Shown: piece by piece, positions 11,288 to 20,016 of the stretch
How the letters are laid out: every line of letters starts with the position of its first letter
How positions within the stretch are numbered: the stretch's first letter is position 1
From: Halomonas sp. A40-4
Lineage (GTDB): Bacteria > Pseudomonadota > Gammaproteobacteria > Pseudomonadales > Halomonadaceae
Reading direction: 5' to 3'
Length of the DNA: 64,000 bases
Assembly (NCBI RefSeq): GCF_015767635.1
Contig: NZ_CP065230.1
Span: 372,001 to 436,000 of the forward strand
Made by a program: the position numbers and the translations under genes
Notes under the pieces: model-generated
The model's input: the letters and a program-made list of their open reading frames with translations, nothing else
What the model was told of the DNA's origin: nothing
Database searches by the model: none

Positions 11288-12061
11288 TCACAAGCGCATG
11301 TCGATACCGCGTTCGGCCATGTAACGCTTCGCTTCAGGAATGGTGTATTCACCGAAGTGGAAAATGCTGGCGGCCAAGACGGCGTCAGCGCCGCCTTTCA
11401 GTACCCCGTCAACGAGGTGGTCCAAGTTGCCTACCCCGCCCGACGCAATCACCGGCACGCTGACCGCTTCTGCAATCGCGTGGGTCACCCCCAGGTCAAA
11501 GCCTGACTTGGTGCCGTCGCGGTCCATGCTGGTGAGGAGTAGCTCGCCTGCACCGAGGTCCACCATCTTTTTTGCCCACTCGATGGCATCCAGCCCTGTC
11601 GGGCGGCGTCCACCGTGGGTGAAAATCTCCCAGCGTGGCGGTTCACCCTCGCCGGATACCTTTTTGGCATCAATGGCCACCACAATGCATTGACTGCCGA
11701 AGCGCTCAGCCGCCTCAAAGACGAAGTCGGGGTTGGTGACCGCTGCCGTGTTGATGGAGACTTTATCGGCGCCGGCATTCAGCATGGTGCGAATATCGTC
11801 GCAGCTGCGGATACCGCCGCCCACGGTAAGCGGAATAAACACTTCTCCCGCAATACGCTCCACCATTTCCACCGTGGTGGCGCGGTCTTCATGGCTCGCG
11901 GTGATGTCCAGAAAGGTGATCTCATCGGCGCCCTGCTGGTTGTAGCGCTTGGCGATTTCCACCGGGTCACCGGCATCGCGGATACCCACGAAATTCACGC
12001 CTTTGACCACCCTGCCTGCATCGACATCCAGGCAGGGAATAATGCGTTTGGCGAGACTCAT
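11288..12061 (-). CDS. hisF: Imidazole glycerol phosphate synthase, cyclase subunit
   Basis: 257-aa TIM barrel that uses ammonia from HisH to turn PRFAR into imidazole-glycerol phosphate and AICAR. Seen: [14 protein letters not shown] with the catalytic Asp12, [20 protein letters not shown] and the C-terminal phosphate site near AASIFHFGE. The ATG overlaps the hisA stop (ATGA at 12058-12061), so it is translationally coupled. Last gene of hisB-hisH-hisA-hisF. Confidence 0.97.
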   Translation of the reverse strand: MSLAKRIIPCLDVDAGRVVKGVNFVGIRDAGDPVEIAKRYNQQGADEITFLDITASHEDRATTVEMVERIAGEVFIPLTVGGGIRSCDDIRTMLNAGADKVSINTAAVTNPDFVFEAAERFGSQCIVVAIDAKKVSGEGEPPRWEIFTHGGRRPTGLDAIEWAKKMVDLGAGELLLTSMDRDGTKSGFDLGVTHAIAEAVSVPVIASGGVGNLDHLVDGVLKGGADAVLAASIFHFGEYTIPEAKRYMAERGIDMRL

Positions 12062-12804
12062 TTACGGCCTCCCGTCAGTTGATCGCTCAGGCGCTGGGCG
12101 TCGGCAAGGTCCAGGCTGCCTTCATAAATAGCGCGTCCGGTGATGGCGCCCAGGATGCCGCTATCAGCGACCTTGCAAAGGGCTTGGATATCGTCAAGAT
12201 TAGTCACACCACCTGAGGCGATGACCGGTAGGCCGCCTTCTCGGGCAAGCTCCGCAGTCGCCTCGATATTGACGCCTTGCATCATGCCGTCTCGGGCGAT
12301 GTCGGTGTAAACAATGCTCGATACACCGTCGTCGGCGAAGCGTTTGGCCAGATCGGTGGCCTTGAGCGTGGAGACCTCTGCCCAGCCGTCGGTGGCCACA
12401 AAGCCTTCCTTTGCATCGAGACCGACAATGATATGGCCCGGGAAAGCGCGGCACATATCAGTGACGAAATCCGGCTCTTTCACCGCTTTGGTGCCGATGA
12501 TGACATAAGAAACGCCTGCCTTGAGGTAGTGCTCAATGGTCTCGGCCGAGCGGATGCCGCCGCCAATCTGAATGGGGAGGTCCGGATAAGCCCGCGCAAT
12601 GGCCGTCACTGCGTCGCCATTGACCGGCTTGCCTTCAAACGCACCGTTCAAATCCACCAGATGCAGGCGGCGTGCCCCCGCTTCCACCCAACGGGCGGCC
12701 ATGGCAACGGGGTCATCGCCATAGGAGGTGGCATCGTCCATTCGGCCTTGCTTCAAACGGACACACTGGCCGTCTTTGAGATCAATCGCGGGAATTACCA
12801 ACAT
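12058..12804 (-). CDS. hisA: ProFAR isomerase
   Basis: 248-aa TIM-barrel isomerase for step four of histidine synthesis. The ATG at 12804 is preferred over a TTG at 12810 because aagagg lies 7 bases before it. Seen: [15 protein letters not shown] with catalytic Asp8, IQIGGGIRS, the second Asp in YTDIARDGM, and [12 protein letters not shown]. Lies 11 bases after hisH and overlaps hisF by 4. Confidence 0.97.
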   Translation of the reverse strand: MLVIPAIDLKDGQCVRLKQGRMDDATSYGDDPVAMAARWVEAGARRLHLVDLNGAFEGKPVNGDAVTAIARAYPDLPIQIGGGIRSAETIEHYLKAGVSYVIIGTKAVKEPDFVTDMCRAFPGHIIVGLDAKEGFVATDGWAEVSTLKATDLAKRFADDGVSSIVYTDIARDGMMQGVNIEATAELAREGGLPVIASGGVTNLDDIQALCKVADSGILGAITGRAIYEGSLDLADAQRLSDQLTGGRK

Positions 12805-12815
12805 AACCAAACCTC

Positions 12816-13466
12816 TTAAGGCGTCCAGGTGACAAAGTTTTCCAGCAGGCGTAGACCCGCGCGGGCACTTTTCTCGGGGTGAAACTGCACGGCGAAGGTG
12901 CTGTCGCGGCCGATGGCGACATGAGCATTCACACTGCCATAGTCCGTTGTACCGAATACGTGAGCGTCATCCGCCGCTTCTACATAGTAGCTATGCACAA
13001 AGTAGAAATGTTCATGCTGCTCGATGCCTTCCCATAGCGGGTGTGGCTGACGCTGATGTAACAAGTTCCAGCCCATATGTGGCACTTTCAAGCGCTGGTC
13101 GTGCTGGTCGTGCTGGTCGCGCATGGTGGCGGGAAAGCGCTTCACGTTGCCAGGGAAAAAGCCCAGACAATCAACGCCACCGTTTTCGTCACTGCGTTCC
13201 AACAGCATCTGCTGGCCTACGCAGATACCCAAAAGCGGCTTGGCCTGGCGCGTCAGGATGTCGTCGACCAATCCGCGTAGTTCAGTCCGCTCCAGTTCGC
13301 CGACGCAATCGCGGATCGCCCCCTGGCCAGGCAAGACCAGCCGGGTGGCCCCTAAAATGCGTCGTGGGTCACGGGTAATGACCACGTTTTCATGAGTAAC
13401 ATGCTCGAGTGCCTTGGCGACCGAGTGCAGATTACCCATGCCATAGTCGATGACAGCGATGGTCAT
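12816..13466 (-). CDS. hisH: Imidazole glycerol phosphate synthase, glutaminase subunit
   Basis: 216-aa class I glutamine amidotransferase that supplies ammonia to HisF. The triad is intact: Cys82 in [11 protein letters not shown] and the His-Glu pair in VQFHPEKS, in contrast to the amidotransferase-like gene at 9.8-10.5 kb. A short insertion of three DQH-type repeats (9-bp tandem repeat in the DNA at about 13096-13121) lies in the middle, just before LKVPHMGWN. Nine bases downstream of hisB. Confidence 0.96.
   Translation of the reverse strand: MTIAVIDYGMGNLHSVAKALEHVTHENVVITRDPRRILGATRLVLPGQGAIRDCVGELERTELRGLVDDILTRQAKPLLGICVGQQMLLERSDENGGVDCLGFFPGNVKRFPATMRDQHDQHDQRLKVPHMGWNLLHQRQPHPLWEGIEQHEHFYFVHSYYVEAADDAHVFGTTDYGSVNAHVAIGRDSTFAVQFHPEKSARAGLRLLENFVTWTP
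13096..13121. repeat. 9-bp tandem repeat inside hisH
   Basis: Nearly three copies of ctggtcgtg in frame, encoding Asp-Gln-His repeats on the minus strand. It sits in a surface-loop position before the conserved HMGWN motif, so copy number could vary by slippage without breaking the frame. Confidence 0.8.
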
Positions 13467-13476
13467 TAAGCGCTCC

Positions 13477-14073
13477 TTATAAGCTTCCCTTGGTCGAGGG
13501 CATTTGCCCCGCCATGCGCGGATCTTCGCTAACCGCCATGCGCAGTGCCCGGCCGAAGGCTTTGAAAATGGTCTCGACCTGGTGGTGAGCGTTCAGGCCC
13601 TTCAGGTTATCGATGTGCAACGTAACACGTGCATGATTGACGAATCCTTGGAAAAACTCGGCAACCAGTTGGGTTTCGAAGTGGCCGATGGTGTCGCGTG
13701 TAAAGTCTGCCTTCATATACAAACCGGGGCGACCCGAGAAATCCACCACGACACGGGATAATGCTTCATCCAGCGGGACATAGGCATGGCCGTAGCGATA
13801 AATGCCGCGCTTGTCGCCCACGGCTTCGGCAAATGCCTGGCCAAGCGTGATGCCCAAATCCTCAACGGTGTGGTGGTCATCGATGTGCAGGTCGCCCTTG
13901 GCATTGATGTCGAGGTCTATCATGCCATGACGTGCTATCTGGTCGAGCATGTGATCGAGAAACGGTACGCCGGACTGTCCAGACAGGTGACCTTCGCCGT
14001 CAAGGTTGACGCTGACGCTGATCTGCGTTTCGTTGGTGTCACGGCTTACCGTGGCGATTCGCGCTGACATCAT
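13477..14073 (-). CDS. hisB: Imidazoleglycerol-phosphate dehydratase
   Basis: 198-aa monofunctional manganese-dependent dehydratase (step six of histidine synthesis); no histidinol-phosphatase domain is fused, unlike E. coli HisB. Seen: [17 protein letters not shown], the metal-binding DIHHxHVED-type stretch ([11 protein letters not shown]), and [14 protein letters not shown]. aggag precedes ATG 14073; ATG 14070 is an equal alternative. First gene of hisB-hisH-hisA-hisF; a tataat box on the minus strand at 14174-14169 could be its -10, without a good -35. Confidence 0.96.
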   Translation of the reverse strand: MMSARIATVSRDTNETQISVSVNLDGEGHLSGQSGVPFLDHMLDQIARHGMIDLDINAKGDLHIDDHHTVEDLGITLGQAFAEAVGDKRGIYRYGHAYVPLDEALSRVVVDFSGRPGLYMKADFTRDTIGHFETQLVAEFFQGFVNHARVTLHIDNLKGLNAHHQVETIFKAFGRALRMAVSEDPRMAGQMPSTKGSL

Positions 14074-14272
14074 GCAACTCCTGCGCTGTTGCGCACTCTA
14101 GAAGAAAGCCGATGGCCCAAATGAACATACCACCGAGCGAGAAGGATAAAGCCTTCTGCAAAGCGGCCATTATAGTGAATCGGTGCCCCCATCCGCTACA
14201 ATGCTTAAAAGGTAACCGCCTTCCATTGTGAAGAAAAAGCAGCCTTGCTGCGTTGGTGAAGAGGAATACTCC

Positions 14273-14743
14273 ATGCCGGTGACACTGCATTACGTCGACC
14301 AAGCCCGGTGGCAAGCCGATGAGCAAGTGCGCCTTGATCTGATACGCATCTATTATGATGCGCCACAGGACCGAATGCCCAGCCAAACGGTCGAGCCTTT
14401 TATCGAGCAGCATTTGCAGCAGCATTTTTTCGGCTGCGCCCATTTCAATGACCGCTTATTGGGGGCTGTCGCGATCAAACAGGGTCAAGACGGTGCCTGG
14501 TGGCTATCAGATTTGTGTGTTCGCAAGACTACCCGGCGCCGGGGCGTAGGGTCCCGTTTGATGGCGTTACTCGGTGAAAAAGCCAAGCAGGATGGGCGTG
14601 TCTTGCGCATCGCCACGTCGTCGCTACCGTTGGCCGACCGCGTCTTGTTGTCAAAACTGGGGTACCGGCCTGTCGCAAATACTGAAAAGCCGTCTTTAGA
14701 GGCCCCGGTAACCAGCGATTTTGTTGAATTAGACCCTCGTTGA
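14273..14743 (+). CDS. GNAT-fold protein resembling PanM/PanZ
   Basis: 156 aa with a GNAT acetyl-CoA site (LCVRKTTRRRGVGSRLMALL, motif A R-R-G-V-G). The stretch FFGCAHFNDRLLGAVAI followed by LSDLCVRKTTRRRGVG parallels enterobacterial PanZ/PanM (from memory), an acetyl-CoA sensor that triggers PanD self-cleavage and controls coenzyme A synthesis. The start at 14273 has agga 7 bases upstream; an upstream GTG at 14228 is less likely. The N-terminal ~40 residues differ from PanZ. No pan gene is in the window, so the link is by similarity only; a generic GNAT acetyltransferase remains possible. Confidence 0.6.
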   Translation: MPVTLHYVDQARWQADEQVRLDLIRIYYDAPQDRMPSQTVEPFIEQHLQQHFFGCAHFNDRLLGAVAIKQGQDGAWWLSDLCVRKTTRRRGVGSRLMALLGEKAKQDGRVLRIATSSLPLADRVLLSKLGYRPVANTEKPSLEAPVTSDFVELDPR

Positions 14744-14766
14744 ATTAAACCCACAAGGAAAGGGTA

Positions 14767-17103
14767 ATGAGACAATTATTACGCATTGTACTCGCTGCAA
14801 TTGGTATTTTGGCGATTGTGGCTGTCGCGGCTGTCGTGTACGTAACGACATTTTTAGACCCGGAGGACTTTAAGCCTCGCCTCACTGCCGTGGTCGAAGA
14901 ACAAACAGGACTGAACCTGGATCTGGATGGACCGATCAACTGGTCGTTTTATCCGCGTATTGGCGTCAGCGTAGAGACGGCCAATGCCAGGCTTCCCAGT
15001 CAAGATGAAGAAGACACGGCGTTTGCGGCGGTCGACCGTGCCGAGGTCAGCGTCGCTTTTGCGCCCTTGTTACGCGGTGAAATAGCCGTTGATGGCTTGA
15101 CCCTGAACGGCGTGCGTTTAAATCTGCAGCGCAATGCCGACGGCGAGGGCAACTGGGAGCCGCTTCTGGACAGGCTTGTAGAGCAAAGCGAAGAAGCCGA
15201 AACCGTGCTGGCGCCAGCGAGTGCGGGTCCCAACGTGGATGCTGGCAGCCTGGAAGTCGTGTTGAGTATTGCCAATGTCAATATCAGCGGGGCCAATATC
15301 CGTTTCCGGGATGAGCAGGCCCAAGCGCTGTGGCATGTGCGAGACCTGAATGTCTCTGGTAGTAACGTCAATCCTGTTCGTGCCTTTCCGCTTAAGGCCA
15401 TGTTCACCTTGACAAAGCACAATAACCTGGACGCTGAGGCATTGGAGCGAGCGCCCAATATATCAAGCGATATCGGCCTTGAAACACGCATGCAACTTGG
15501 CTTGTCAGAACAGAAGTTTGTGCTGGAAAACACCCAACTTAGTACGCGCACACGGTTTGAGGCTGAAGGCGAACCGCAGCAGTTCGACGTATCAGCGACT
15601 GAAGCCATTGTCCGGCTCGCTGAGCAGCAACTGAGCATTCGCGATGGAAAGCTGGAAACCACTCTTCGCCATCCGGAAAACTGGGATGGTGGGCTGGCGC
15701 TGGCGCTTGCGTTTGGTCTGGATGGAGACTGGCAGGCGCAAACCGCACGGTTAAAAGAACTGCAACTGACCGGGCCTGATAACCTGCGTGTCAGCGGTCA
15801 CCTTAACGTGTCGCAATTCCGCGATGCGCCGGAATACCAAGGTCAGTTAACCGTCGCGCCATTCACCTTGCGCCCGTGGTTGGCTCGGTCGGGTGTGGTG
15901 CTTGAGACGGCAAGTGAAGCGGCACTCAGCGATGTTGCCATGACCAGCCCCATTGAAGGGGACTTGCAGAAAGTATCGCTACCCAGCCTCTCGCTGGTAG
16001 TGGATGACAGTACTTTTACTGGCAATATCGCGTCGCGACTGGACGGGTCGCGTGTCGACTTTGACCTTCAAGGTGACGTGCTCAACCTGGACCGTTATCT
16101 GCCGCGCCAAGAAACCGAACAGCAAGCAAGCTTGGAGGTTATCAAGGCCGCCGTTGCCGACGGCCCGGCTGAGCTCCTGCCCCAGGCGTGGTTGGCGTCG
16201 TCAAGCGTGAATGGCAGCCTGAATATCGAGTCGCTTGAGCTGGCGGGCATGGCGTTCAGCGATGCGCGCCTCCAGATGCAGGGCGATCAGGGGCTGCATC
16301 AGCTAAGCAATTTTGAAGCGGGCTTTTACGAAGGCGAATTGACCGCGAGCGGGCGCATAGACGCCACTCAGGATGAACTGCAGTGGGCGCTTTCACCCAC
16401 CATGCAAAATGTTCAGGTAGCGCCGCTTATCGAGACGTTGAGCGAGGGTGATGAGGCGTCTCCGCTGAGGGGGCGACTTAATCTGAGCGGAGATCTCACA
16501 ACGCGCGGTAATCAGCGCGAGGCATTGCTGCGCCACCTGAATGGCGACCTGAAGGCCCGGTTAACGGAGGGCGCCATTCTCGACATTAATGTCTCTCAAG
16601 AGATGTGCGAGCTTGCTGCCCGGCTGGAAGGCGAGGAAGTCCAGCGTGACTGGTCAAGCGATACCGCCTTCGATGAGTTTGCCGCAACGCTGCAGATTCG
16701 AGACGGCGTGGTGCGCAGCGACGATTTGATCATCACCGTGCCGGGGATCGAGGTAAAGGGCGAGGGCGAATACGACCTCACCAGCCAACGGTTTGATACG
16801 CATGCCAATGCCGGGCTTGTGGATACCGCAGATGCCGCGTGCGATGTGAATCCCCGTCTTGAAGCACTGCCGTTGCCATTGCGTTGCGAGGGCCATATCA
16901 GCGACGCCCGTGGCGAGTGGTGTCGTTTTGATCGTGATGCTTTTCAGGGTGCTGTTGTCGAGCTCATTCAGGAAGAAGCCGGTGGGCAGGTAAGCAAAGC
17001 CCTTGAGGAACGCCTGGGCGAATCGCTTGATTCACTTGACGAACGTCTGGGTGAAGGCAGTGGCAATGCCTTGCGTGAGGGGCTGCAGCGTTTATTTGAT
17101 TAG
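14767..17103 (+). CDS. asmA: AsmA family protein
   Basis: 778 aa. One N-terminal membrane segment (about residues 5-26, LRIVLAAIGILAIVAVAAVV) followed by a long periplasmic part rich in beta structure. The opening LDPEDFKPRLTAVVEEQTGLNLDLDGPINWSF-type segment and the C-terminal region with RGRLNLSGDLTT and VRSDDLIITVPGIEVKGEGEYDL are classic AsmA features. The family are bridge-like proteins linked to phospholipid transport to the outer membrane. aaggaaa precedes the ATG; 20 bases after the GNAT gene and closed by a terminator at 17118. Confidence 0.88.
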   Translation: MRQLLRIVLAAIGILAIVAVAAVVYVTTFLDPEDFKPRLTAVVEEQTGLNLDLDGPINWSFYPRIGVSVETANARLPSQDEEDTAFAAVDRAEVSVAFAPLLRGEIAVDGLTLNGVRLNLQRNADGEGNWEPLLDRLVEQSEEAETVLAPASAGPNVDAGSLEVVLSIANVNISGANIRFRDEQAQALWHVRDLNVSGSNVNPVRAFPLKAMFTLTKHNNLDAEALERAPNISSDIGLETRMQLGLSEQKFVLENTQLSTRTRFEAEGEPQQFDVSATEAIVRLAEQQLSIRDGKLETTLRHPENWDGGLALALAFGLDGDWQAQTARLKELQLTGPDNLRVSGHLNVSQFRDAPEYQGQLTVAPFTLRPWLARSGVVLETASEAALSDVAMTSPIEGDLQKVSLPSLSLVVDDSTFTGNIASRLDGSRVDFDLQGDVLNLDRYLPRQETEQQASLEVIKAAVADGPAELLPQAWLASSSVNGSLNIESLELAGMAFSDARLQMQGDQGLHQLSNFEAGFYEGELTASGRIDATQDELQWALSPTMQNVQVAPLIETLSEGDEASPLRGRLNLSGDLTTRGNQREALLRHLNGDLKARLTEGAILDINVSQEMCELAARLEGEEVQRDWSSDTAFDEFAATLQIRDGVVRSDDLIITVPGIEVKGEGEYDLTSQRFDTHANAGLVDTADAACDVNPRLEALPLPLRCEGHISDARGEWCRFDRDAFQGAVVELIQEEAGGQVSKALEERLGESLDSLDERLGEGSGNALREGLQRLFD

Positions 17104-17117
17104 TGGCCATCAGCCCG

Positions 17118-17151
17118 AACAGCGCCGGTCTTGAATCGGCGCTGTTTTTTT
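17118..17151 (+). terminator. Terminator after asmA
   Basis: Perfect 10-bp stem aacagcgccg (17118-17127) with cggcgctgtt (17137-17146), 9-base loop, then a run of T to 17151. Confidence 0.92.
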
Positions 17152-17183
17152 ATATTAGCGCAATGCTTGATTAAGGAGTTTGC

Positions 17184-18278
17184 ATGACGGACATGCCCGC
17201 GCCGCGGCTGGCCGCTGAGGTGTTTCAACAGCGTTTGCTAGACTGGTTTGACCGCTACGGTCGCCATGATCTGCCCTGGCAATCACCGCGCAGCGCCTAC
17301 CGCGTTTGGGTCTCTGAAATCATGCTGCAACAGACCCAGGTGGCCACGGTCATTGCCTATTTTGAGCGCTTTATGGCGCGTTTTCCGACGCTGGAGGCAC
17401 TGGCCGAGGCGCCTCAGGATGAAGTGCTATACCTGTGGACCGGGCTAGGTTACTACGCCCGAGCGCGTAATCTGCATAAAGCCGCGCAAGTGGCGCTTGA
17501 GGCCCACAACGGGGAACTACCCACCGACAGCGTCGAGGGGCTCATGGCGCTGCCTGGCATCGGCCGTTCGACGGCGGGAGCGATTATCGCCCAGAGCACC
17601 GGGCGGCGTGCTGCTATCCTGGATGGCAACGTCAAGCGTTCGCTGACGCGCTTGCATGCGGTGGCGGGCTGGCCGGGTAAACCTGCCGTCGAACGCAAAC
17701 TGTGGGCCCTCGCTGACTACTACACGCCCGATTCCCGCGTGGCGGATTACACCCAGGCCATGATGGATTTTGGTGCCACGCTATGTAAGCGCAGTACCCC
17801 GCTTTGCGGGCATTGTCCTTTCAATGATGTCTGCCTGGCCTACGCGCAAGGCGAGACCAAGCGCTATCCTGAATCCAAGCCCAAGAAACCCTTGCCCACG
17901 CGGGAAACCATCATGTTGATGCTTTACGACCCAGACGGACGGGTGTGGCTTGAGCAACGTCCGGCAAGCGGGCTTTGGGGTGGGCTTTGGAGCCTGCCGC
18001 AGTTTGACAGCCAAAGCCAACTGGCCTCATGGTTGGATGACCATGTGCTGGGGCCTGAGCGTTTGCCACCTCTGGCCTGTTTTCAGCATACCTTCAGTCA
18101 TTTTCGTCTGGCGATTACCCCGCAGCCAGTCAGTTGCGATAGGCTGAAGGGCGTGCGCGAAGGAGGTGTCTGGTACGACCCCAGCCAACCGGCTGAGCTC
18201 GGCCTGGCCGCCCCTGTAAAGTCGCTGATCAATCAACTTACCCCTTTCACACTGACGTCGACGCCAGGGCACGCTTGA
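17184..18278 (+). CDS. mutY: A/G-specific adenine glycosylase
   Basis: 364-aa base-excision enzyme that removes adenine mispaired with 8-oxoguanine. Seen in order: SEIMLQQTQV with the catalytic Glu, the helix-hairpin-helix LPGIGRSTAGAI, the catalytic Asp in ILDGNVKRSL, a [4Fe-4S] cluster motif C-x6-C-x2-C-x5-C (CKRSTPLCGHCPFNDVC), and a C-terminal NUDIX-like domain (GLWGGLWSLPQF). aaggag is 6 bases before the ATG. yggX follows after 33 bases, the usual mutY-yggX pair. Confidence 0.97.
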   Translation: MTDMPAPRLAAEVFQQRLLDWFDRYGRHDLPWQSPRSAYRVWVSEIMLQQTQVATVIAYFERFMARFPTLEALAEAPQDEVLYLWTGLGYYARARNLHKAAQVALEAHNGELPTDSVEGLMALPGIGRSTAGAIIAQSTGRRAAILDGNVKRSLTRLHAVAGWPGKPAVERKLWALADYYTPDSRVADYTQAMMDFGATLCKRSTPLCGHCPFNDVCLAYAQGETKRYPESKPKKPLPTRETIMLMLYDPDGRVWLEQRPASGLWGGLWSLPQFDSQSQLASWLDDHVLGPERLPPLACFQHTFSHFRLAITPQPVSCDRLKGVREGGVWYDPSQPAELGLAAPVKSLINQLTPFTLTSTPGHA

Positions 18279-18311
18279 CCCTGAGTAGCCGCTAAGTCTA
18301 GGAGCCATCTC

Positions 18312-18590
18312 ATGCCGCAGACCGTATTTTGCCGCAAGTATCAACAAGAGCTGGAAGCCCTGCCATTTCCACCCCTGCCGGGGAAGCAGGGCCAGGAAAT
18401 CCAGGCAACCGTTTCCAAGCAGGCCTGGGAAGACTGGCAGGCATTGCAAACGCGCTTGATCAATGAAAAACACCTCAACATGTTAGACCCCGAGGCTCGC
18501 GCCTACCTGATGGAGCAGATGCAGCGCTTTTTCGATAACCAGGAAACCGACCAGGCCGAAGGTTACGTGCCGCCGACACAAGCCACATAA
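18312..18590 (+). CDS. yggX: Probable Fe(2+)-trafficking protein YggX
   Basis: 92-aa small cytosolic protein, standard length, with the conserved N-terminal VFCRKYQQELEALPFPPLPG and central WQALQTRLINEKHLNML. The family protects Fe-S enzymes, including MutY, against oxidative damage, which fits its position directly after mutY. Confidence 0.95.
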   Translation: MPQTVFCRKYQQELEALPFPPLPGKQGQEIQATVSKQAWEDWQALQTRLINEKHLNMLDPEARAYLMEQMQRFFDNQETDQAEGYVPPTQAT

Positions 18591-18624
18591 CTTGCCGACA
18601 AAACGGAAAGTTTTATAAAGGAGT

Positions 18625-18653
18625 TGACGAAAAGCCGAGATTCTTGTTTAATA
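18625..18653 (+). promoter_or_regulatory. Sigma70 promoter of the tRNA-Phe/Gln/Thr operon
   Basis: TTGACG (18625-18630), 17-bp spacer, TTTAAT (18648-18653), followed by a GC-rich stretch about 15 bases before tRNA-Phe, as is typical for stable-RNA promoters under stringent control. Confidence 0.75.
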
Positions 18654-18668
18654 CGCACCGTTGGCAGC

Positions 18669-18744
18669 GGCCAGATAGCTCAGTCGGTAGAGCAGGGGAT
18701 TGAAAATCCCCGTGTCGGCGGTTCGATTCCGTCTCTGGCCACCA
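18669..18744 (+). tRNA. tRNA-Phe (GAA)
   Basis: 76 bases. Acceptor ggccaga pairs with tctggcc; the anticodon arm ggggattgaaaatcccc presents GAA; T-loop ggttcgattcc; the CCA end is encoded. Confidence 0.97.
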
Positions 18745-18750
18745 CACTGC

Positions 18751-18825
18751 TGGGGTATCGCCAAGTGGTAAGGCACCGCTTTTTGGTAGCGGCATTCCCA
18801 GGTTCGAATCCTGGTACCCCAGCCA
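18751..18825 (+). tRNA. tRNA-Gln (TTG)
   Basis: 75 bases. Acceptor tggggta pairs with taccccag; anticodon stem ccgct/agcgg with loop ttttggt gives TTG; T-arm ggttcgaatcc; CCA encoded. Only 6 bases separate it from tRNA-Phe, so both are processed from one transcript. Confidence 0.96.
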
Positions 18826-18843
18826 TTGCCGACTTTACGTGTA

Positions 18844-19000
<157 letters not shown>

Positions 19001-19007
<7 letters not shown>

Positions 19008-19019
19008 ACCGTTGGACAC
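19001..19019. promoter_or_regulatory. Perfect 19-bp palindrome at the attL/integrase border
   Basis: gtgtccaac (19001-19009), single C, gttggacac (19011-19019). It straddles the inner edge of the left att repeat, 17 bases from the integrase stop, and the related word gtgtccac occurs just before it. Position suggests an integrase or directionality-factor binding site; a role as integrase-gene terminator is less likely because no T run follows. Confidence 0.5.
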
Positions 19020-19035
19020 TCATATCCCGCCAAGG

Positions 19036-20016
19036 CTATGGATTTGTAGCAGCGAGTGGGTTCAATTTCACCGCTTCTTCCAGGTGGTCTGGTGCGAAAT
19101 GCGCATAGCGCATGGTCATAGTGATCGACTGGTGACCGAGTATCTGCTGTAGCACCAGAATGTTCCCCCCGTTCATCATAAAGTGGCTGGCGAACGTGTG
19201 ACGAAGCACGTGGGTTAGCTGTCCTTCCGGTAGTTGAATGTTTAGTTCTTTGATGGCCTGGGCAAAGGCTTTATAGCGGTTGCTGAATAGGCGGCCTATC
19301 TTGCGTCGTTCGCGAAGTTGCTGTGAAAGCTGCCGATCTATCGGCACCGTTCGGGTCTTGCCGGACTTGGTGCCAATGAAGACGATCCGGTCAGCGCGGA
19401 CGTTTTCAGCTCTGAGGGTTTCCGCTTCGCTCCAGCGTGCGCCGGTCGTGAGGCAAATGCGGGTGATGAAGTAGCAATCTTGTGTAGGTTGCTCCTGGAG
19501 GTAGTCGAGCAAGCGCTGTATTTGAAGCTGGTCGAGGTACCCTTTTTCCGTTTCATCGATGCGCACCTTGCGGACTTTCTGCATGGGGTTGCCGTGCGGC
19601 CATAGGGAAAGGCGCTCGAGCTCAGAGAACACCGCTTTCAGGTAGGTATGCTCATGATTGATGGTATTGGGCTTCACTTCCTTGAGCCGCTTGGTTCGGT
19701 ACTCTACCCAGTCCTGGGCAGTGAATTTTTTGGCAACCGGATTACCCAAAGCGTCAGCGAGTTTACGCAGGGCACGGACGCGATCCCGGGCACTCTTAAG
19801 CGTTTGGCCATGATGCACGTACCAGAGTTCTACCAGGTCGAGCAGGCGACGTTTATCCGTTGAGTGCGTTATATATTCGTCGGGGGAACCCAAAACTTTG
19901 CGCTCGAAGCTGAGCGCACGCGCTTTAGAAGGCAAGACCTTACGGACGCGTTTCCCATAGGCACCTTTGGGGCGAATATCGACTTGCCAGCCACCTTTGA
20001 CTTTCTTAATACTCAC
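19036..20016 (-). CDS. int: Tyrosine-type site-specific integrase
   Basis: 326-aa phage integrase with an N-terminal arm domain, a SAM-like core-binding domain and a catalytic domain. Catalytic residues visible: Arg in TTGARWSEAETL, Lys in SGKTRTVPID, HVLRHTFASHF (His-x-x-Arg), LGHQSITMTMRYAHF (His and nucleophile Tyr). The GTG start at 20016 overlaps the Rep stop (GTGA), so it is coupled to the replication gene. It reads toward attL. Most filamentous phages integrate with host XerCD; here the phage has its own enzyme that uses tRNA-Thr. Confidence 0.95.
   Translation of the reverse strand: MSIKKVKGGWQVDIRPKGAYGKRVRKVLPSKARALSFERKVLGSPDEYITHSTDKRRLLDLVELWYVHHGQTLKSARDRVRALRKLADALGNPVAKKFTAQDWVEYRTKRLKEVKPNTINHEHTYLKAVFSELERLSLWPHGNPMQKVRKVRIDETEKGYLDQLQIQRLLDYLQEQPTQDCYFITRICLTTGARWSEAETLRAENVRADRIVFIGTKSGKTRTVPIDRQLSQQLRERRKIGRLFSNRYKAFAQAIKELNIQLPEGQLTHVLRHTFASHFMMNGGNILVLQQILGHQSITMTMRYAHFAPDHLEEAVKLNPLAATNP

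Noticed and set aside
14039..14443. Minus-strand frame upstream of hisB
   Set aside because: Overlaps hisB start region and the GNAT gene on the other strand; composition is that of a shadow frame and no family is recognisable.
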